Source: Arabidopsis thaliana (lineage: Eukaryota > Streptophyta > Magnoliopsida > Brassicales > Brassicaceae). From it: a DNA stretch of 64,000 nucleotides. Below are positions 1 through 10,273 of the stretch, one piece after another; the stretch's first letter is position 1, and each line of letters begins with the position of its first letter. The stretch spans positions 10,596,001 through 10,660,000 of the forward strand of contig NC_003070.9 in the NCBI RefSeq assembly GCF_000001735.4, written 5' to 3'. A program made the translations under genes and the position numbers. Under the pieces are notes generated by a model. It was not told the origin of the DNA, searched no databases, and was given only the letters and a program-made list of their open reading frames with translations.

Positions 1-515
1 TATATCAGAAAATATACAATGCATTACGGTGGCGGATACCTCCGCAGCCCACAACTTTGACAAATAAAAAATAGACTTCACACTATACCGATTAGTGAGT
101 GATTAAATACTACACATATAATATAAAGTATTTAACAAATAAATAAATCATTCAGAAGGACTGAAATATATATATTAATTTATTTATTAAAAAAAAAAGG
201 GAAAATGTGCGAAATGCCTCCAAAACCGCCGTAGAAATTGAGGATAAGTATTAAACTAAAACAAAACTGGGTCAAAAAACAAATCCAAAAGGACCAAAAC
301 CTTAAAGTTGCACAAATGTAAGTGTGGAAAAAAACATTTTCCACGTGAGAGAATTGAAGCAAGTTGTGTTCTGTCTCTCTGTCCTAAGAGTCCGCCGTTG
401 TAAAACTCGTGTTTTGTTTCCACCGTCTCTCCCGTGTCCTCTCTCTCCTCACAAATAGATATAAAGATCAACATAATCTCAATCCATATACATCATCAAT
501 TCTTATTCTTACAAC
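1..515. other. JAZ8 upstream region
   Basis: No supportable gene lies here; the short frames on the minus strand have no recognisable content. The region is AT-rich and leads into JAZ8. The pyrimidine-rich, CT-repeat stretch at about 370-450 resembles a plant core promoter and 5' leader. A perfect G-box sits inside it and is listed separately. Confidence 0.6.
342..347 (+). promoter_or_regulatory. G-box CACGTG upstream of JAZ8
   Basis: A perfect palindromic CACGTG lies about 170 bp before the JAZ8 start codon. MYC2-type bHLH factors bind G-boxes and drive JAZ genes in the jasmonate response, so a site at this distance fits feedback induction. The motif is seen; its use is inferred. Confidence 0.55.
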
Positions 516-1095
516 ATGAAGCTACAGCAAAATTGTGACTTGGAACTTCGTCTTTTTCCCACTTCTTATGATTCTGATTCTTCAGATACAACCTCGTAAG
601 TCTCTCCCTCTCTTGAAATTTGATTTTTTGAATCAAATCATAAATTATTAATATTACATGAATCTGATAAACTTTTACATGTAATTGATTTGAAGTGTTG
701 TAGAATCAACCAGTTCTGGAAATCCACAACCAAATGAAGAATCTCAAAGAATAACAATTTTCTACAATGGAAAAATGTGTTTTTCTTCAGATGTTACCCA
801 TCTTCAGGTATGTAACACATTCATATCTGTGATTTTTTTTTTTTTTTGGGTGGATTTACGAATTAATAATGTTTAACGAATGAATATGTAGGCAAGATCG
901 ATAATATCGATCGCAAGCAGAGAAATGAAAACCAAGTCATCCTCAAACGGGTCGGATCCTCCAAACAAGTCGACCTCATTTCATCATAATCAGCTTCCAA
1001 ATCCAAAAGCATCAATGAAAAAATCTCTCCAAAGTTTTCTTCAGAAACGGAAAATTCGAATTCAAGCTACTTCACCGTACCATTCACGACGATAA
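516..1095 (+). CDS. JAZ8: JAZ8/TIFY5A, jasmonate ZIM-domain repressor
   Basis: Three exons (516-595, 696-807, 892-1095) give 131 residues. An EAR motif LELRL lies at residues 9-13, the TIFY core TIFYNG at 47-52, and a basic C-terminal Jas-like helix (SFLQKRKIRIQ) starts at about 112. The canonical LPIARR degron before that helix is absent. From established work on JAZ8, the EAR motif recruits TOPLESS directly without NINJA, and the missing degron makes the repressor resistant to COI1-dependent turnover. It acts in the nucleus on MYC factors. The intron 1 acceptor was chosen (GAAG, exon from 696) because it keeps the TIFY frame; a second AG eight bases later would frameshift. The start is the first ATG after the pyrimidine-rich leader. 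Confidence 0.95.
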
Positions 1096-1667
1096 TGATC
1101 ATTTTATTTTATTTAGCAGTTTTTTCTTTGTTTGATATAATCCTAATGGACTATAATTGTAATGTTTTTTTTTTACTGATTAGGGAATTACTCCTATTTA
1201 TATTATATGATTCATCCGAAGATCGATTTTGAAATCTGATTTTTTTGTTCGTATATGTTTGATAATCGTGACTAATATATACATTAAACCAAACCGATGT
1301 TCTTTTTGTATAAAGTATGTAAAATAGTACGAACTAGGTTTTGTAGTTATGAGTTTAATTATTGTTTAAGTTCTTGACTATTCACGTCAAATTATGAAAA
1401 AATTTAGTTGAATGTTAAAGAATATAATTTCTGTTTACAAATTGTATACTATATTGATCAAATAAAATGAACGGCCTTGTTTCAAAATGGGTCTTGTGTG
1501 ATTATTGGTAACTAAAAGAACCAGTAAAGACGGAGATTTGAGTAACGGATGATATTTGGTTAGGGACTCGTAAAGTGTAAATCATGACTATTAGGGGGAT
1601 TTATTCAATTTTGATTTACGTGGATTTTTAATGACTACAATAGTTTAAGAATCTCGTGATTCTCTAA
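1096..1667. other. JAZ8 3' flank
   Basis: AT-rich sequence with no open frame of note. The first 100-200 bp probably hold the JAZ8 3' UTR. Nothing else is recognised before the Helitron-like element. Confidence 0.5.
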
Positions 1668-2314
1668 TCATATATATGAAAGTTGACCAACTCTCTCTAT
1701 ATGATTGACACATCATCACTTTAGCATTTGTTATGTGTCTATTAAATAATTAATGTAAGATTTTCAACTTCTAATATATAGGTTAATTATATATTTCTTA
1801 TTTAATTTACATATTATTATATTTTACATATTTAATTGTAGTATTACTAAATTTATTTTAATATTATATGATTTTTCAATAAAACCATTTTAATAGTTTT
1901 CTCATACTCGAATTTTTTTTTTTCGTAATCCAAACTCAAAGTATGGGTATATAATAGTCGTGAATTACTTAATGATTTGAGTAAGTTATTCTCTGATATT
2001 TATATTTATATTCTCTTAAATTGATATTTAAATAATAAATCACTGAGGGTGAAAGATACGTAAGGAGTTTCATCGTCAAATTCTTAGGTTTCTATAATCC
2101 AACACTACCTTCTGTTAAATTGGTTTAAGACAAACGTTGTTTATGAATTATGTGTATGATGCATTGTTGAGAATGTTGTTAGAAAAAAATATTTTTAATA
2201 CTAAAAATAATTGCTTATTTCATTATTGAATGATTAAATAAATAAAAATTATATTTAAATTAAACAATATAAAAAATCCAAAAAAACCGCGACGTAGCGC
2301 GGGTGATCACCTAG
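1668..2314 (+). mobile_element. short non-autonomous Helitron-like element
   Basis: The 3' end carries a GC-rich hairpin (CCGCG, loop, GCGCGG; about 2287-2303) in otherwise AT-rich DNA, followed about 8 bases later by CTAG at 2311-2314, which is the Helitron terminal signature. The proposed 5' end is TC at 1668, followed by a gene-less AT-rich stretch typical of Arabidopsis ATREP elements. The flanking bases are A (1667) and T (2315), as expected for insertion between A and T. There is no Rep/helicase coding sequence. The 3' end is firmer than the 5' end. Confidence 0.6.
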
Positions 2315-2763
2315 TATTTATAAAAATATTGTATCACGGAATCTGACATATTCTCACAATCTTTCTCATTCTTAAGGATATATTATTGTAGAGTTTTGTT
2401 AACTTTGTAGATATCATTGTAAAGATCGTATTAGAAATATATTTCTCTTGCCCTTTTAATTTTTGTGAAATAAATTGTTTTTTCCTCTACTTCATTATAT
2501 ATATCGTTGCTCTTTCACGCTCTCAACAACATCATCATTAGCAAGAACTTGATAAACAGTGGTACGTATAAATTTTCTTTTTTCTTTTTGTCTAGTTTGT
2601 ATAATTTCTTTCTTTTATGTGTTTTGCACGTTAGTTTTTATATTTTTATTGCATTGGTTGTCTTTGTTTCTTTAGAATTGTTCTAGATTTTGAAACTTTT
2701 ATTTTCAATAAAGTAATATAGTTATCATATAATACTAGTATTATGATTAGTTAACAGTGATTT
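2315..2763. other. leader and 5' flank of the Myb/SANT-like gene
   Basis: No coding sequence. The AT-rich promoter includes a TATATATC stretch near 2497 and then a CT-rich leader. A plausible 5' UTR intron runs from GT at 2562 to AG at 2757, just before the start codon. Confidence 0.4.
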
Positions 2764-3527
2764 ATGATGGAAGATCCACCACGTGGTAAAGAAAAAGGTC
2801 CATATAACCAATGGACTCCCGACGAAACCGACGTGTTGATCGAATTAATCAGACAAAATTGGCGTGATTCTAGTGGAATTATCGGCAAGCTAACAGTGGA
2901 GAGTAAATTATTACCTGCTCTGAATAAACGTCTTGGCTGCAACAAGAATCACAAGAACTATATGAGCAGATTGAAGTTTTTGAAAAACTTATACCAAAGT
3001 TACTTGGATTTAAAACGTTTTAGTTCGGGATTTGGTTGGGATCCTGAAACAAAAAAGTTTACAGCTCCTGATGAGGTGTGGAGAGATTATTTAAAGGTAT
3101 GCATTATTTGGTTTTCATAAAATTTTGATTAATAATTTATTTTCTAATCATCACAATGTTAACAGTTTTTTTAATAAATATTTACCTGCAGGCACATCCA
3201 AATCATAAACATATGCAAACTGAATCGATTGATCATTTTGAAGATCTCCAAATTATATTTGGAGATGTTGTAGCAACTGGTAGTTTTGCTGTTGGGATGA
3301 GTGATAGTACATGTCCTCGTATCTACACAGTTGGTGAAAGGAGTCAAGGAAAAGAGACGGTGAATCAAGATGAGAACATTGAGGAGGTTTATGAATTTTC
3401 ATTTCAACACCCATCATCAGCAGAATATAGTACATCACCATTTACTTTTGATCCTACCACGAGAGGTCGATCTGAAAAGCTTCTTCCTAGGAAAAGAACT
3501 AAGGGTGGAAGATGCAATAGTGAATAA
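2764..3527 (+). CDS. Myb/SANT-like DNA-binding domain protein
   Basis: Two exons (2764-3096 and 3192-3527) join in phase 0 to give 222 residues; two adjacent ATGs (2764, 2767) could both serve. Residues from about 10 to 110 have the spaced tryptophans and helices of the Myb/SANT-like (trihelix-related) family: QWTPDETDVLIELI, then NWRDSSG, KNHKNYMSRLKFLKNLY, GFGWDPETKKFTAPDEVW and AHPNHK. That family is related to the accessory proteins of PIF/Harbinger transposons and includes many plant genes of unknown role. The acidic middle is followed by a basic C-terminus (RKRTKGGR) that could be a nuclear signal. The family call is by pattern; no specific target can be inferred. Confidence 0.7.
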
Positions 3528-3984
3528 CAGTGAATTTATAAAGATTTTAAAGTCATTATAAATGTAAAATCCAATAAACCCCCCTTAATTTCTTTCTCAC
3601 AATTGGCGTTGTTTTTTCTTCATTTAAGTGTATGTTTCCTCTCTTGTCCTGATCAAAACTACTCTCGCAAAATGTAAGACTCTATAAGTCTTAGTCATAG
3701 ACACTTGTCACCTTGCATTTTAATTGAATATCTTTTAACAAAAATAAAATATCATGTTAAATTTGGTTGGAAACGAAAAATAGAAGACATTATAGAACTG
3801 TAAGAAGGGGTATCATTGATCGATGATATAAGCGTAAAGCAACTAAACCACTTTATTTAGGTCTTATGTGATACATAACCATATATTAAATTAAATTTCC
3901 ACACAGAAAAAAAAAACTCATATATTAAATTATCATAGTATAAAGTTGATTCATATTTGCCTGTGAATTTTCGAGGAAAGTTGA
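3528..3984. other. 3' flank without recognised features
   Basis: AT-rich DNA, probably 3' UTR at its start. No frames, RNA genes or terminal repeats were recognised before the duplicated segment. Confidence 0.45.
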
Positions 3985-5290
3985 CCTCTTGTTGAGCTCG
4001 TTCTCAAACAACAACTTATAAATAAAAAATTGTGTTACCAAAAATTAGCTGTCGGAAGATATAGTATATTTATTTGTAATAAATTAAAGAATGTCTGAGA
4101 GTACCAGTTCACATTGTAAGATAGGATATAGTACTGCCAACTTAAATAAAGACTATCTGACAGTGTAGAAATATCCCTCAAATTTGCAAGTTGGCTCTGT
4201 ATTTGTAATGAAAAACCTCACAGTTTCAGCTTCTCGTTCACTTTTAATTAAGATAAGTAAAATTCTTAGTGTCTAACTCACCATTAAGTTGTATTATCTT
4301 TAAAATTTATAAGTTGAGTCTAAGCTAAATTATATAGATACTAATTAACCAAACAAAGCTAGAGGCATGTATAATATATACATTACATAAGAATTTCTCC
4401 AATATACATTATATGCCATAAAATTTTCAAACAATATAAACATTCCATCAAAAAGTTAGAATACCTAGAGAAATTGTTTGAACTGAAAAACTTATTTTAG
4501 ATAGTGAAATATTTTGATGATGCCTAGTGACCTACGAGATTTAATAGTCTTTATTAAAAACTTAGCACACATGAATCTACAGTATCATTAATTAGTATAT
4601 ATGACACAATGTAAGGAACACATCTATATGAGGAAACATTTCATTTGAATTTTGTAGAGAGTAACATAATGTAACTCCCCCAACCATCTTTTCAATACTC
4701 CGTTCCATAGTCTTCAATGTTCTAAAATTGCTTTTTATTTTATTTTATTTGAAATAGATGATCATGGACCGATCTTTCGTTGTCAATGAAGATCGTTCAC
4801 GAATGAGAAATAAGAAACAACAAAATAAGCTGCATTTATAGCTCGTGTTCAAGGTTCTGTAACTCGTGTTATCTTCCATTATCCTCTAATCACACCATAT
4901 ATATCACTTTCTTCTTTCATAGTCAAAGATCCATTTTTCTTGATCTTCATTACACAGATAAAGCGTTACTTAGATGTGTTCAAGATAAAGCGAAAAACAA
5001 ATTTTGTTGGCACATAATCTACTCGTAGCAACATTTGATGGAAACGGATTTGGAACAATATGTTTTTGAGGTTATGCATGTGTTCTATTCTATATTATTG
5101 GGTGGAGCACGCATTTTTAAGATAGGATTTTTGTCAAGTTTAATATAATGAAAAATGAATATTGAAGATTTTAAATATATATAATGAGATAAAAATTTTG
5201 GTTTGATGAACTTTAATTTTATGGGAACAAAATGATAGAATTTTTTTAATGAATATTTACTTTGATAATGTGAAAACAATATGATACTAA
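3985..5290 (+). repeat. copy A of an inverted non-coding duplication
   Basis: This segment reappears, reverse-complemented, at about 19090-20700. Matching anchors in order include GATGCCTAGTGACCTACGA, ATCTATATGAGGAAAC, a CTGCATTTATAGCT block, TTTGTTGGCACA and GCAACATTTGATGGAAACGG. They stay collinear over the whole segment, with insertions between them. No protein is encoded and no terminal repeat of a known element was seen. It may be an old promoter or ncRNA duplication, or a degraded transposon. Boundaries are approximate. Confidence 0.65.
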
Positions 5291-6177
5291 AGTTTTTAAG
5301 GAATATTTCTCTAATGCCACGAAAATCAAATAAGAATTAGGTTTTCGAAACTAATGAACAAGACTTTATAACATGAGAGAGAGAGTTGGGTATCTTGTTT
5401 ATTCAAGTACCTTTGTAAATTTTTTTTTATAGATTTTTAATAAATGGAAGACTAGTCCCCCGCTTTCTACCAAAAAACAAAAGAAAGCAAAACATGTTTA
5501 GAATAAAGAGATTGAAATTAGACGATGTATGTTTGGTGTATGCCATGCAACTACTTCAATTCTTCAGACATTTTAATATTCAACATAAGAAGAATCTTTT
5601 CCAATGATTTTAATCTCATTTCAAGACATGCAGTAGAAATCGTCTAAAAGATTTCACGTCGGGCTGAGTCTATATATCCAATGAGTCAAGAAACCAGCGC
5701 TGGACCGATACTCGCAGACCAAGAGCTAGTAATGATAGGTAAAACAAATGATCTCCTTTAAACTCCAAACCTCTTTCTTTCTCTTACTCTTCTAGGGTTT
5801 TAGCGCTCCTCTCTCTCTCTCTTTCATTTTCTTCTTCTCCATATCTTTCACTCTCAAATTAAATTCTAGTCTTTTTCATATTCTCCTATCTTTTCGCAGG
5901 CGCGGGATCGTCATCACCTAGGTGATGATCATCGCCCTAGGCCATAAAAAGATTTAATATTTGTAAGAGCTTAATGATCGTGACTTGGGAGAGAAGTAAT
6001 ACAAAGCCATAGATTATTTAATTTCTTCTGGTGTTATTCAATGAAGAAGCTTATGGTTGGTGGGGGGTTTTGTATATTTAACCCTCAAACCCCAAGCAAA
6101 ATAACACACCGAACTATCACTCTTCTTTGACGCTTATCCTCTTTCACGCTTCTCTTCTTTCAACCTTCTCTTTCACA
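5291..6177. other. flank and 5' leader of the interrupted gene
   Basis: No gene is supported. From about 5770 the sequence becomes CT-rich like a plant 5' leader. An 18-bp perfect palindrome, TCATCACCTAGGTGATGA, lies at 5911-5928, with a second CCTAGG at 5936-5941. A pyrimidine-rich stretch at about 6119-6175 directly precedes the ATG at 6178. Confidence 0.4.
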
Positions 6178-7154
6178 ATGTCTTCTTCTTCCGCTATCAA
6201 GGCTGCAGCAAAAGCTTTGGAGAGGATCCGCATTATGGATACTGTCCGGTCTAGTTATGTTGGTCTGTTTAGTTCAACAGTTACCGACATGGTGTCTAAA
6301 AATCGTTTCCGCAAGGGCCAATGTATCGTCCTCCAGATAGCACGTGGAGTGGCAAGGGCATTGAATATTCCAGAAGATGCGGTGGAAGTGAAGACTCTTC
6401 ACAATAGCTGGACATGCTATGAGATTGTGCACACGGTGAAGACCCCGATGGCTGCTCCACCCAAAAGAGGGATGCCGACGGATCCTCCGGTGAGCACGAT
6501 CATACGCTTCAAAGTCACTCGCATGAGTGCAATCGTGGAAGTCGCCTACACGAGGGCACTACAAGAATATGGAGTATTTATAGCATTATAATATAGCAGT
6601 TAACCATGTTCTGCTATAATTTATAATCCGGCTAAACTTTTATACCGTTTGGTAATTTCAAAATGCTATAATCTTGTACCCGGGAAATAAAAAATGACGC
6701 GGGCCATGTTTTTGGATTTAGGGTTATTCTTCTATAGCATTACCATTAATTAAACGCTACCTAATGTAATAGCGCGGATTAATTTTTATTTCCCGCCGAA
6801 ACAAAATAATTGGCCTCAAAATAATTCTAAGTACTGAAAAACATTTCTCGATCTCTTTCTCTTTCTATTCTTGTTCTTCCCTATTCTTCTTCTCTCTGTC
6901 TTCTGCTCTAATCGATTCTTCTTCTCTCTGTCTCTCTTTGTGTTCGTGTTCTTGCTCACCGACTCTGTTCAATCTCTCTCGGAGACGCTCGCTACTCCTC
7001 AGTCTCTGAGTCACAGATCTGTTTCTAATTTGAGAAGGTTATGTGCCTTTTCTAATCGATTTAGGGTTTGCATGTCCAATTAAACTTGTTTGAGCATCGA
7101 TTTGGGGTTTTAATCAGTTTTAGGGTTTCGTTTTCAGGTTCTCAGAAGCTTTTG

Positions 7155-7226
7155 GTAGCCGTGTCTCGAAGATTTCAGTTGTAGCCGCCGTGTCTCGAAG
7201 ATTTCAGTGGTAGCCGCCGTGTCTCT
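7155..7226 (+). repeat. about 2.5 copies of a 26-29-bp tandem repeat in the CACTA leader
   Basis: A unit GTAGCCGCCGTGTCTCGAAG plus ATTTCAGTG starts at 7155, 7181 and 7210. The first copy lacks three bases and the last is partial. It lies in the presumed transcribed leader of the CACTA element, ahead of a GTATGT donor-like site. Confidence 0.6.
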
Positions 7227-7291
7227 ATTTGACAGGTATGTCACTTAGTTTGAATCGATTTCTGTAGTTCTTAGTTTGCATATATCGATTT

Positions 7292-7500
7292 GAGTATTCA
7301 CTTGAACTTGAGGATTCACTTAGATTTGAGTATTGATTTGAGTTTCTAATAGAACTGAACTTGAGTATTCACTTGAATTTGAGGATTCACTTAGATTTGA
7401 GTATTGATTTGAGTTTCTAATAGAACTGAACTTGAGTATTCACTTGAACTTGAGGATTCACTTAGATTTGAGTATTGATTTGAGTTTCTAATAGAACTGC
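7292..7500 (+). repeat. three tandem copies of a 71-bp unit inside the CACTA element
   Basis: Units start at 7292, 7363 and 7434 with almost no differences between them; each opens with GAGTATTCACTTGAA. The array is non-coding and lies just before the first DUF8039-like segment, so it may have replaced or pushed apart the 5' part of that gene. Near identity suggests recent expansion. Confidence 0.85.
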
Positions 7501-7512
7501 TCTGCTGAACAA

Positions 7513-8491
7513 TTGTACAAGATTGGTCGCATTCCACTTGGACCTAATGTTGCGGCTGTGATTGTGAAGACAGTGGAAGACACCACAACTTCTTTGTGGA
7601 GGCCTACACCATCTGTTTACACACTTGGTGAAGCTTTGGGGAACAAGATTGCTTGGCCTTTTGATAAGATCATCTTGGACAGTGAAGTAGCTTCCCCTTC
7701 TGAGAATCAGACTGCAGGATCTTCGGTAATTTTCTTCCCATGTCACTTGTCAAATATCTAGTAAGATCACTCACTGCTCACTTATTATTTATGCACCATT
7801 CTTTAGGCTAAAGATGCACCATCAGTTAAGATCAAGATAATTGATTGGAATATGGCTGATTCTGTTGTTGGTGAGGGTCGATTGTGTTCAACAGACAGAC
7901 ACGAACTTGTGAACAATATGCTTGGTCCTTCTGCTGCAATTGTTAAGGTTGAGAAGGTGTTAAACAAAGCCGCGTATTTATGGAGACCAAGTCCAGGAAA
8001 GTTTCTAATGGGAGATGTACTACATGAGAACATTGCGTGGCCACTTCATAGTATACAACATGTGAATATATCTCCTATACTGGATGAAACAGCATCAACA
8101 AATAGAAGACCATCACCTCCATTGGTAACTTTCTGCACTTTAACTTACATGCATATGAAAGACCATCGCTTGAATATTGCTTACTTGGTATTATTTTGAT
8201 TCATGTAGAGCTTGTTGTACTGCTAGCACCAGCAAATCTGCGAAGAAGAAATGCATCATGTTAGATTACAAGAACGGGAGAGAAAGAGTAGCAGAAGGAA
8301 GAGTATGTACCTCTAACCCTTCAGACACAGTCCATCATATGCCCCTAGGTCCAAATGCAAGCAAGGTATGTGTAGAAGTTTCAAAGATTGGAGATGCTGC
8401 TATGTGGAGACCAAACTCTGAAATTCAAACAATTGCAGATGATGTAGGTAGTATTGTGGCTTGGCCTACTGATAAAATCATGTTTGTGTAA
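7513..8491 (+). pseudogene. CACTA-encoded fragment with three DUF8039-type repeats
   Basis: Three segments (about 7513-7725, 7806-8125 and 8230-8491) each encode a similar module: a VxEGRxCS-type opening, then LGPNAxxVxVE, then a WRPxP/S block, then xIAWPxxxI. They are separated by GT-AG introns of about 80-100 bp. The first module lacks its opening part because an upstream stop and the 71-bp array replace it. Plant En/Spm-type element proteins carry this repeated domain. No DNA-cleaving transposase domain is present. The last module ends in TAA at 8489-8491. I treat it as a relic, though internal splicing could still yield a protein. Confidence 0.6.
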
Positions 8492-9054
8492 ACATTATGT
8501 TGTTTTTTTTGTTAAGTACTTTGACTTTGAAATGTAATCTGGGATCTTGAATTTTATATAATATGAATTTATGAATTTCTTTCTGAATTTTGATTTTATG
8601 ATTTACAAATAATATGAATTTCTTTCTGAATTTGGGATTAAAATATAATTTATGAACTGGAATTAATTGGAGAAATATTGCATAATTAAAAATGCCATAA
8701 TATATAAATATTGCAATTAACTAAATGCTATTGTCTAATTATATGTAGCAAATTAAATATGCTATGTATAACAGTTATTTATATCAGAAACAAATCGTTA
8801 TTAAATAATTAAAGATTGCAGCAGAAAAAGCGCTGTAATAAAGGAAATAATGATAGCAGAACAAAAAAGCGCTACAATATGTCTCCGACCTATTATGACG
8901 GACGATGATAGAGCGCTTCTAATAACGCTATGATATAATAACATAGCGTTTTTCGGGCGCTACAAATGCTCCATATTCCTGTAGTGGGGTCAACGAAGAC
9001 GGCAATAACATGGGCATCGATGTCAGAGTCAAGCAATACCAACTTCCAAACCCT

Positions 9055-9156
9055 AACAACAACGACAACAACAACGACGACAACGACGACGACAGCAACG
9101 ACGACAACAACGACGACAACAACGATGACAACAACGACGACAACAACGACGACAAC
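9055..9156 (+). repeat. 12-bp coding minisatellite (Asn-Asn-Asp-Asp)
   Basis: Repeats of AACAACGACGAC and close variants encode an Asn/Asp-only tail in the frame of the interrupted gene and end in its stop codon. Other frames read as Thr-rich or, on the minus strand, Ser/Leu-rich; these are artefacts of the repeat. Confidence 0.85.
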
Positions 9157-9159
9157 TAA

Positions 9160-10273
9160 ACAATCGTTTGTTTATCTCTCTAATTTATCTCTATGGTTTA
9201 GTAGTCCTATTTATTTATGTTGTAATGGTCCCTAATTTGCTTTAGACGCTTTTTTTTTTTTTTTTTTTATCTCTGTTTGATCTCTAGTCTTATGGATTGA
9301 TGTTGCAATGGTTCTTAGTTATCTTATGTTGTAATGGTTCCTTAATTTGCTTAAGACTGCTTGTTTATCTCTCTTTTACCTCTAATCTCTATGGTTTATA
9401 TTATTTTTATTTTTATGTTTGTTCGGTTTCACTATATATATAGATATGAACTTTTTAGCAGGATACCGTGCCGGTGTAAATAGAACCAACATCTCCCGGT
9501 TCATGGCGGGACATTTTGGCAAGCCTATTATAGTATAATTGATTCTGCTGCCGTGCGTATAATTTGACCAAGTTAAACCGATGATTAAACTAAGTAACCG
9601 AATTCACTTCCATTTGAGGTCTACTAAACCAACTCATTAAGAAAACTGACAACCAAACCGAACCAAAAGCAAATTCATATTCCCGATATACCAAAGTTTG
9701 CATTTCACTTGGTTCATCATAATGATATAACAAAGTTTGAATTTCATAGTATTGATCATTCATATTTATGACATATACAGAAAACTTGTACGTGAAAACG
9801 GAAGAAGTGGGCAAGTGGTGATAGAGAATAACTAATTTGATAGTATTGATTATTGTTAAAGAAAACTAAGGAAGAACATAAGTTTGTAGTTGGAAAAGAA
9901 TAATCATTAGATGGCAAGTTAAAAATGTGAAGATAAAAAATGTCAACTGTTAAAAATATTTCGGCCAAAAAGATTTACATACAACATTTTCATCAATTTT
10001 AAAAGTATAAAGATAGAGGTGTAAATAAATATAGTTGGGTCAGAATTTATTGTTTACTTGTTTATTTTTCAGTCAACATAGTTATTAACTTATTATATCG
10101 TTTGTGAATAATGATGGGTAAAAATATAGCAAGATTCCAAAAAAACGAAAATGTCACCAAAAAAGGAAAACAGGAGAGAAAAAGCTTGCTACCCACACCT
10201 ATTTCTCTCTCTTCTCTAAGGGTAGAGAGACTCCAAAATACATCAACTTAATTTTTGGGTTTCTTCTGCAATA
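9160..10273. other. intergenic, then DUF295 promoter
   Basis: The first part holds AT-rich sequence, a 21-T run near 9250 and two related stretches containing TTATGTTGTAATGGT (about 9216 and 9323). No gene is recognised. From about 10130 to 10273 the sequence matches, inverted, the region upstream of the minus-strand DUF295 gene at about 13530-13690, including a conserved block AGAGACTCCAAAATACATCA, so this is a shared promoter and leader. Confidence 0.6.

Larger units (their letters stand above)
6557..8986 (+). mobile_element. CACTA (En/Spm-like) transposon, non-autonomous
   Basis: The element begins CACTACAAGAATATGGAG and ends with a near inverted copy, CTCCATATTCCTGTAGTG; both are textbook CACTA termini. 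GGG at 6554-6556 and at 8987-8989 is the 3-bp target-site duplication. The subterminal regions carry repeated short motifs built on AGCGCT and TATAGC in both orientations (for example around 8829, 8869, 8912, 8950), as expected for transposase-accessory binding sites. The 2430-bp interior has no large transposase (TNPD-like) gene, only a degenerate repeat-containing frame and tandem repeats, so it would depend on another element. Confidence 0.92.
6178..9159 (+). pseudogene. unrecognised Asn/Asp-tailed protein gene, split by a CACTA element
   Basis: The 5' part (6178-6556) and 3' part (8990-9159) flank a CACTA element. Ignoring the element and one copy of its GGG target duplication, the frame is continuous: 549 nt, 182 residues, ending TAA at 9157-9159. 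The N-terminal 125 residues are a compact, mildly basic region with no family I recognise (MSSSSAIKAAAKALERIR at the start, RFKVTRMSAIVEVAYTR at the end). The tail is nearly all Asn and Asp from 12-bp repeats. In the present sequence translation runs into the terminal repeat and stops at 6591 after 137 residues, losing the acidic tail. The bases at the junction and the preserved frame are direct observations. The gene was probably intact until insertion; whether the truncated form is expressed is unknown. Confidence 0.7.

Noticed and set aside
5899..5930. GCGCGGGATCGTCATCACCTAG as a possible Helitron 3' end
   Set aside because: It ends in CTAG but lacks the GC-rich hairpin stem before it, and no matching 5' TC end or A/T flanks were seen.
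6127..6177. Upstream extension of the interrupted gene starting TTG
   Set aside because: Not an ATG start; plant translation should begin at ATG 6178, which follows a CT-rich leader.
8928..9235. Thr-rich (plus) and Ser/Leu-rich (minus) frames
   Set aside because: Off-frame readings of the 12-bp Asn/Asp coding repeat; the supported frame is the one continuing the interrupted gene.
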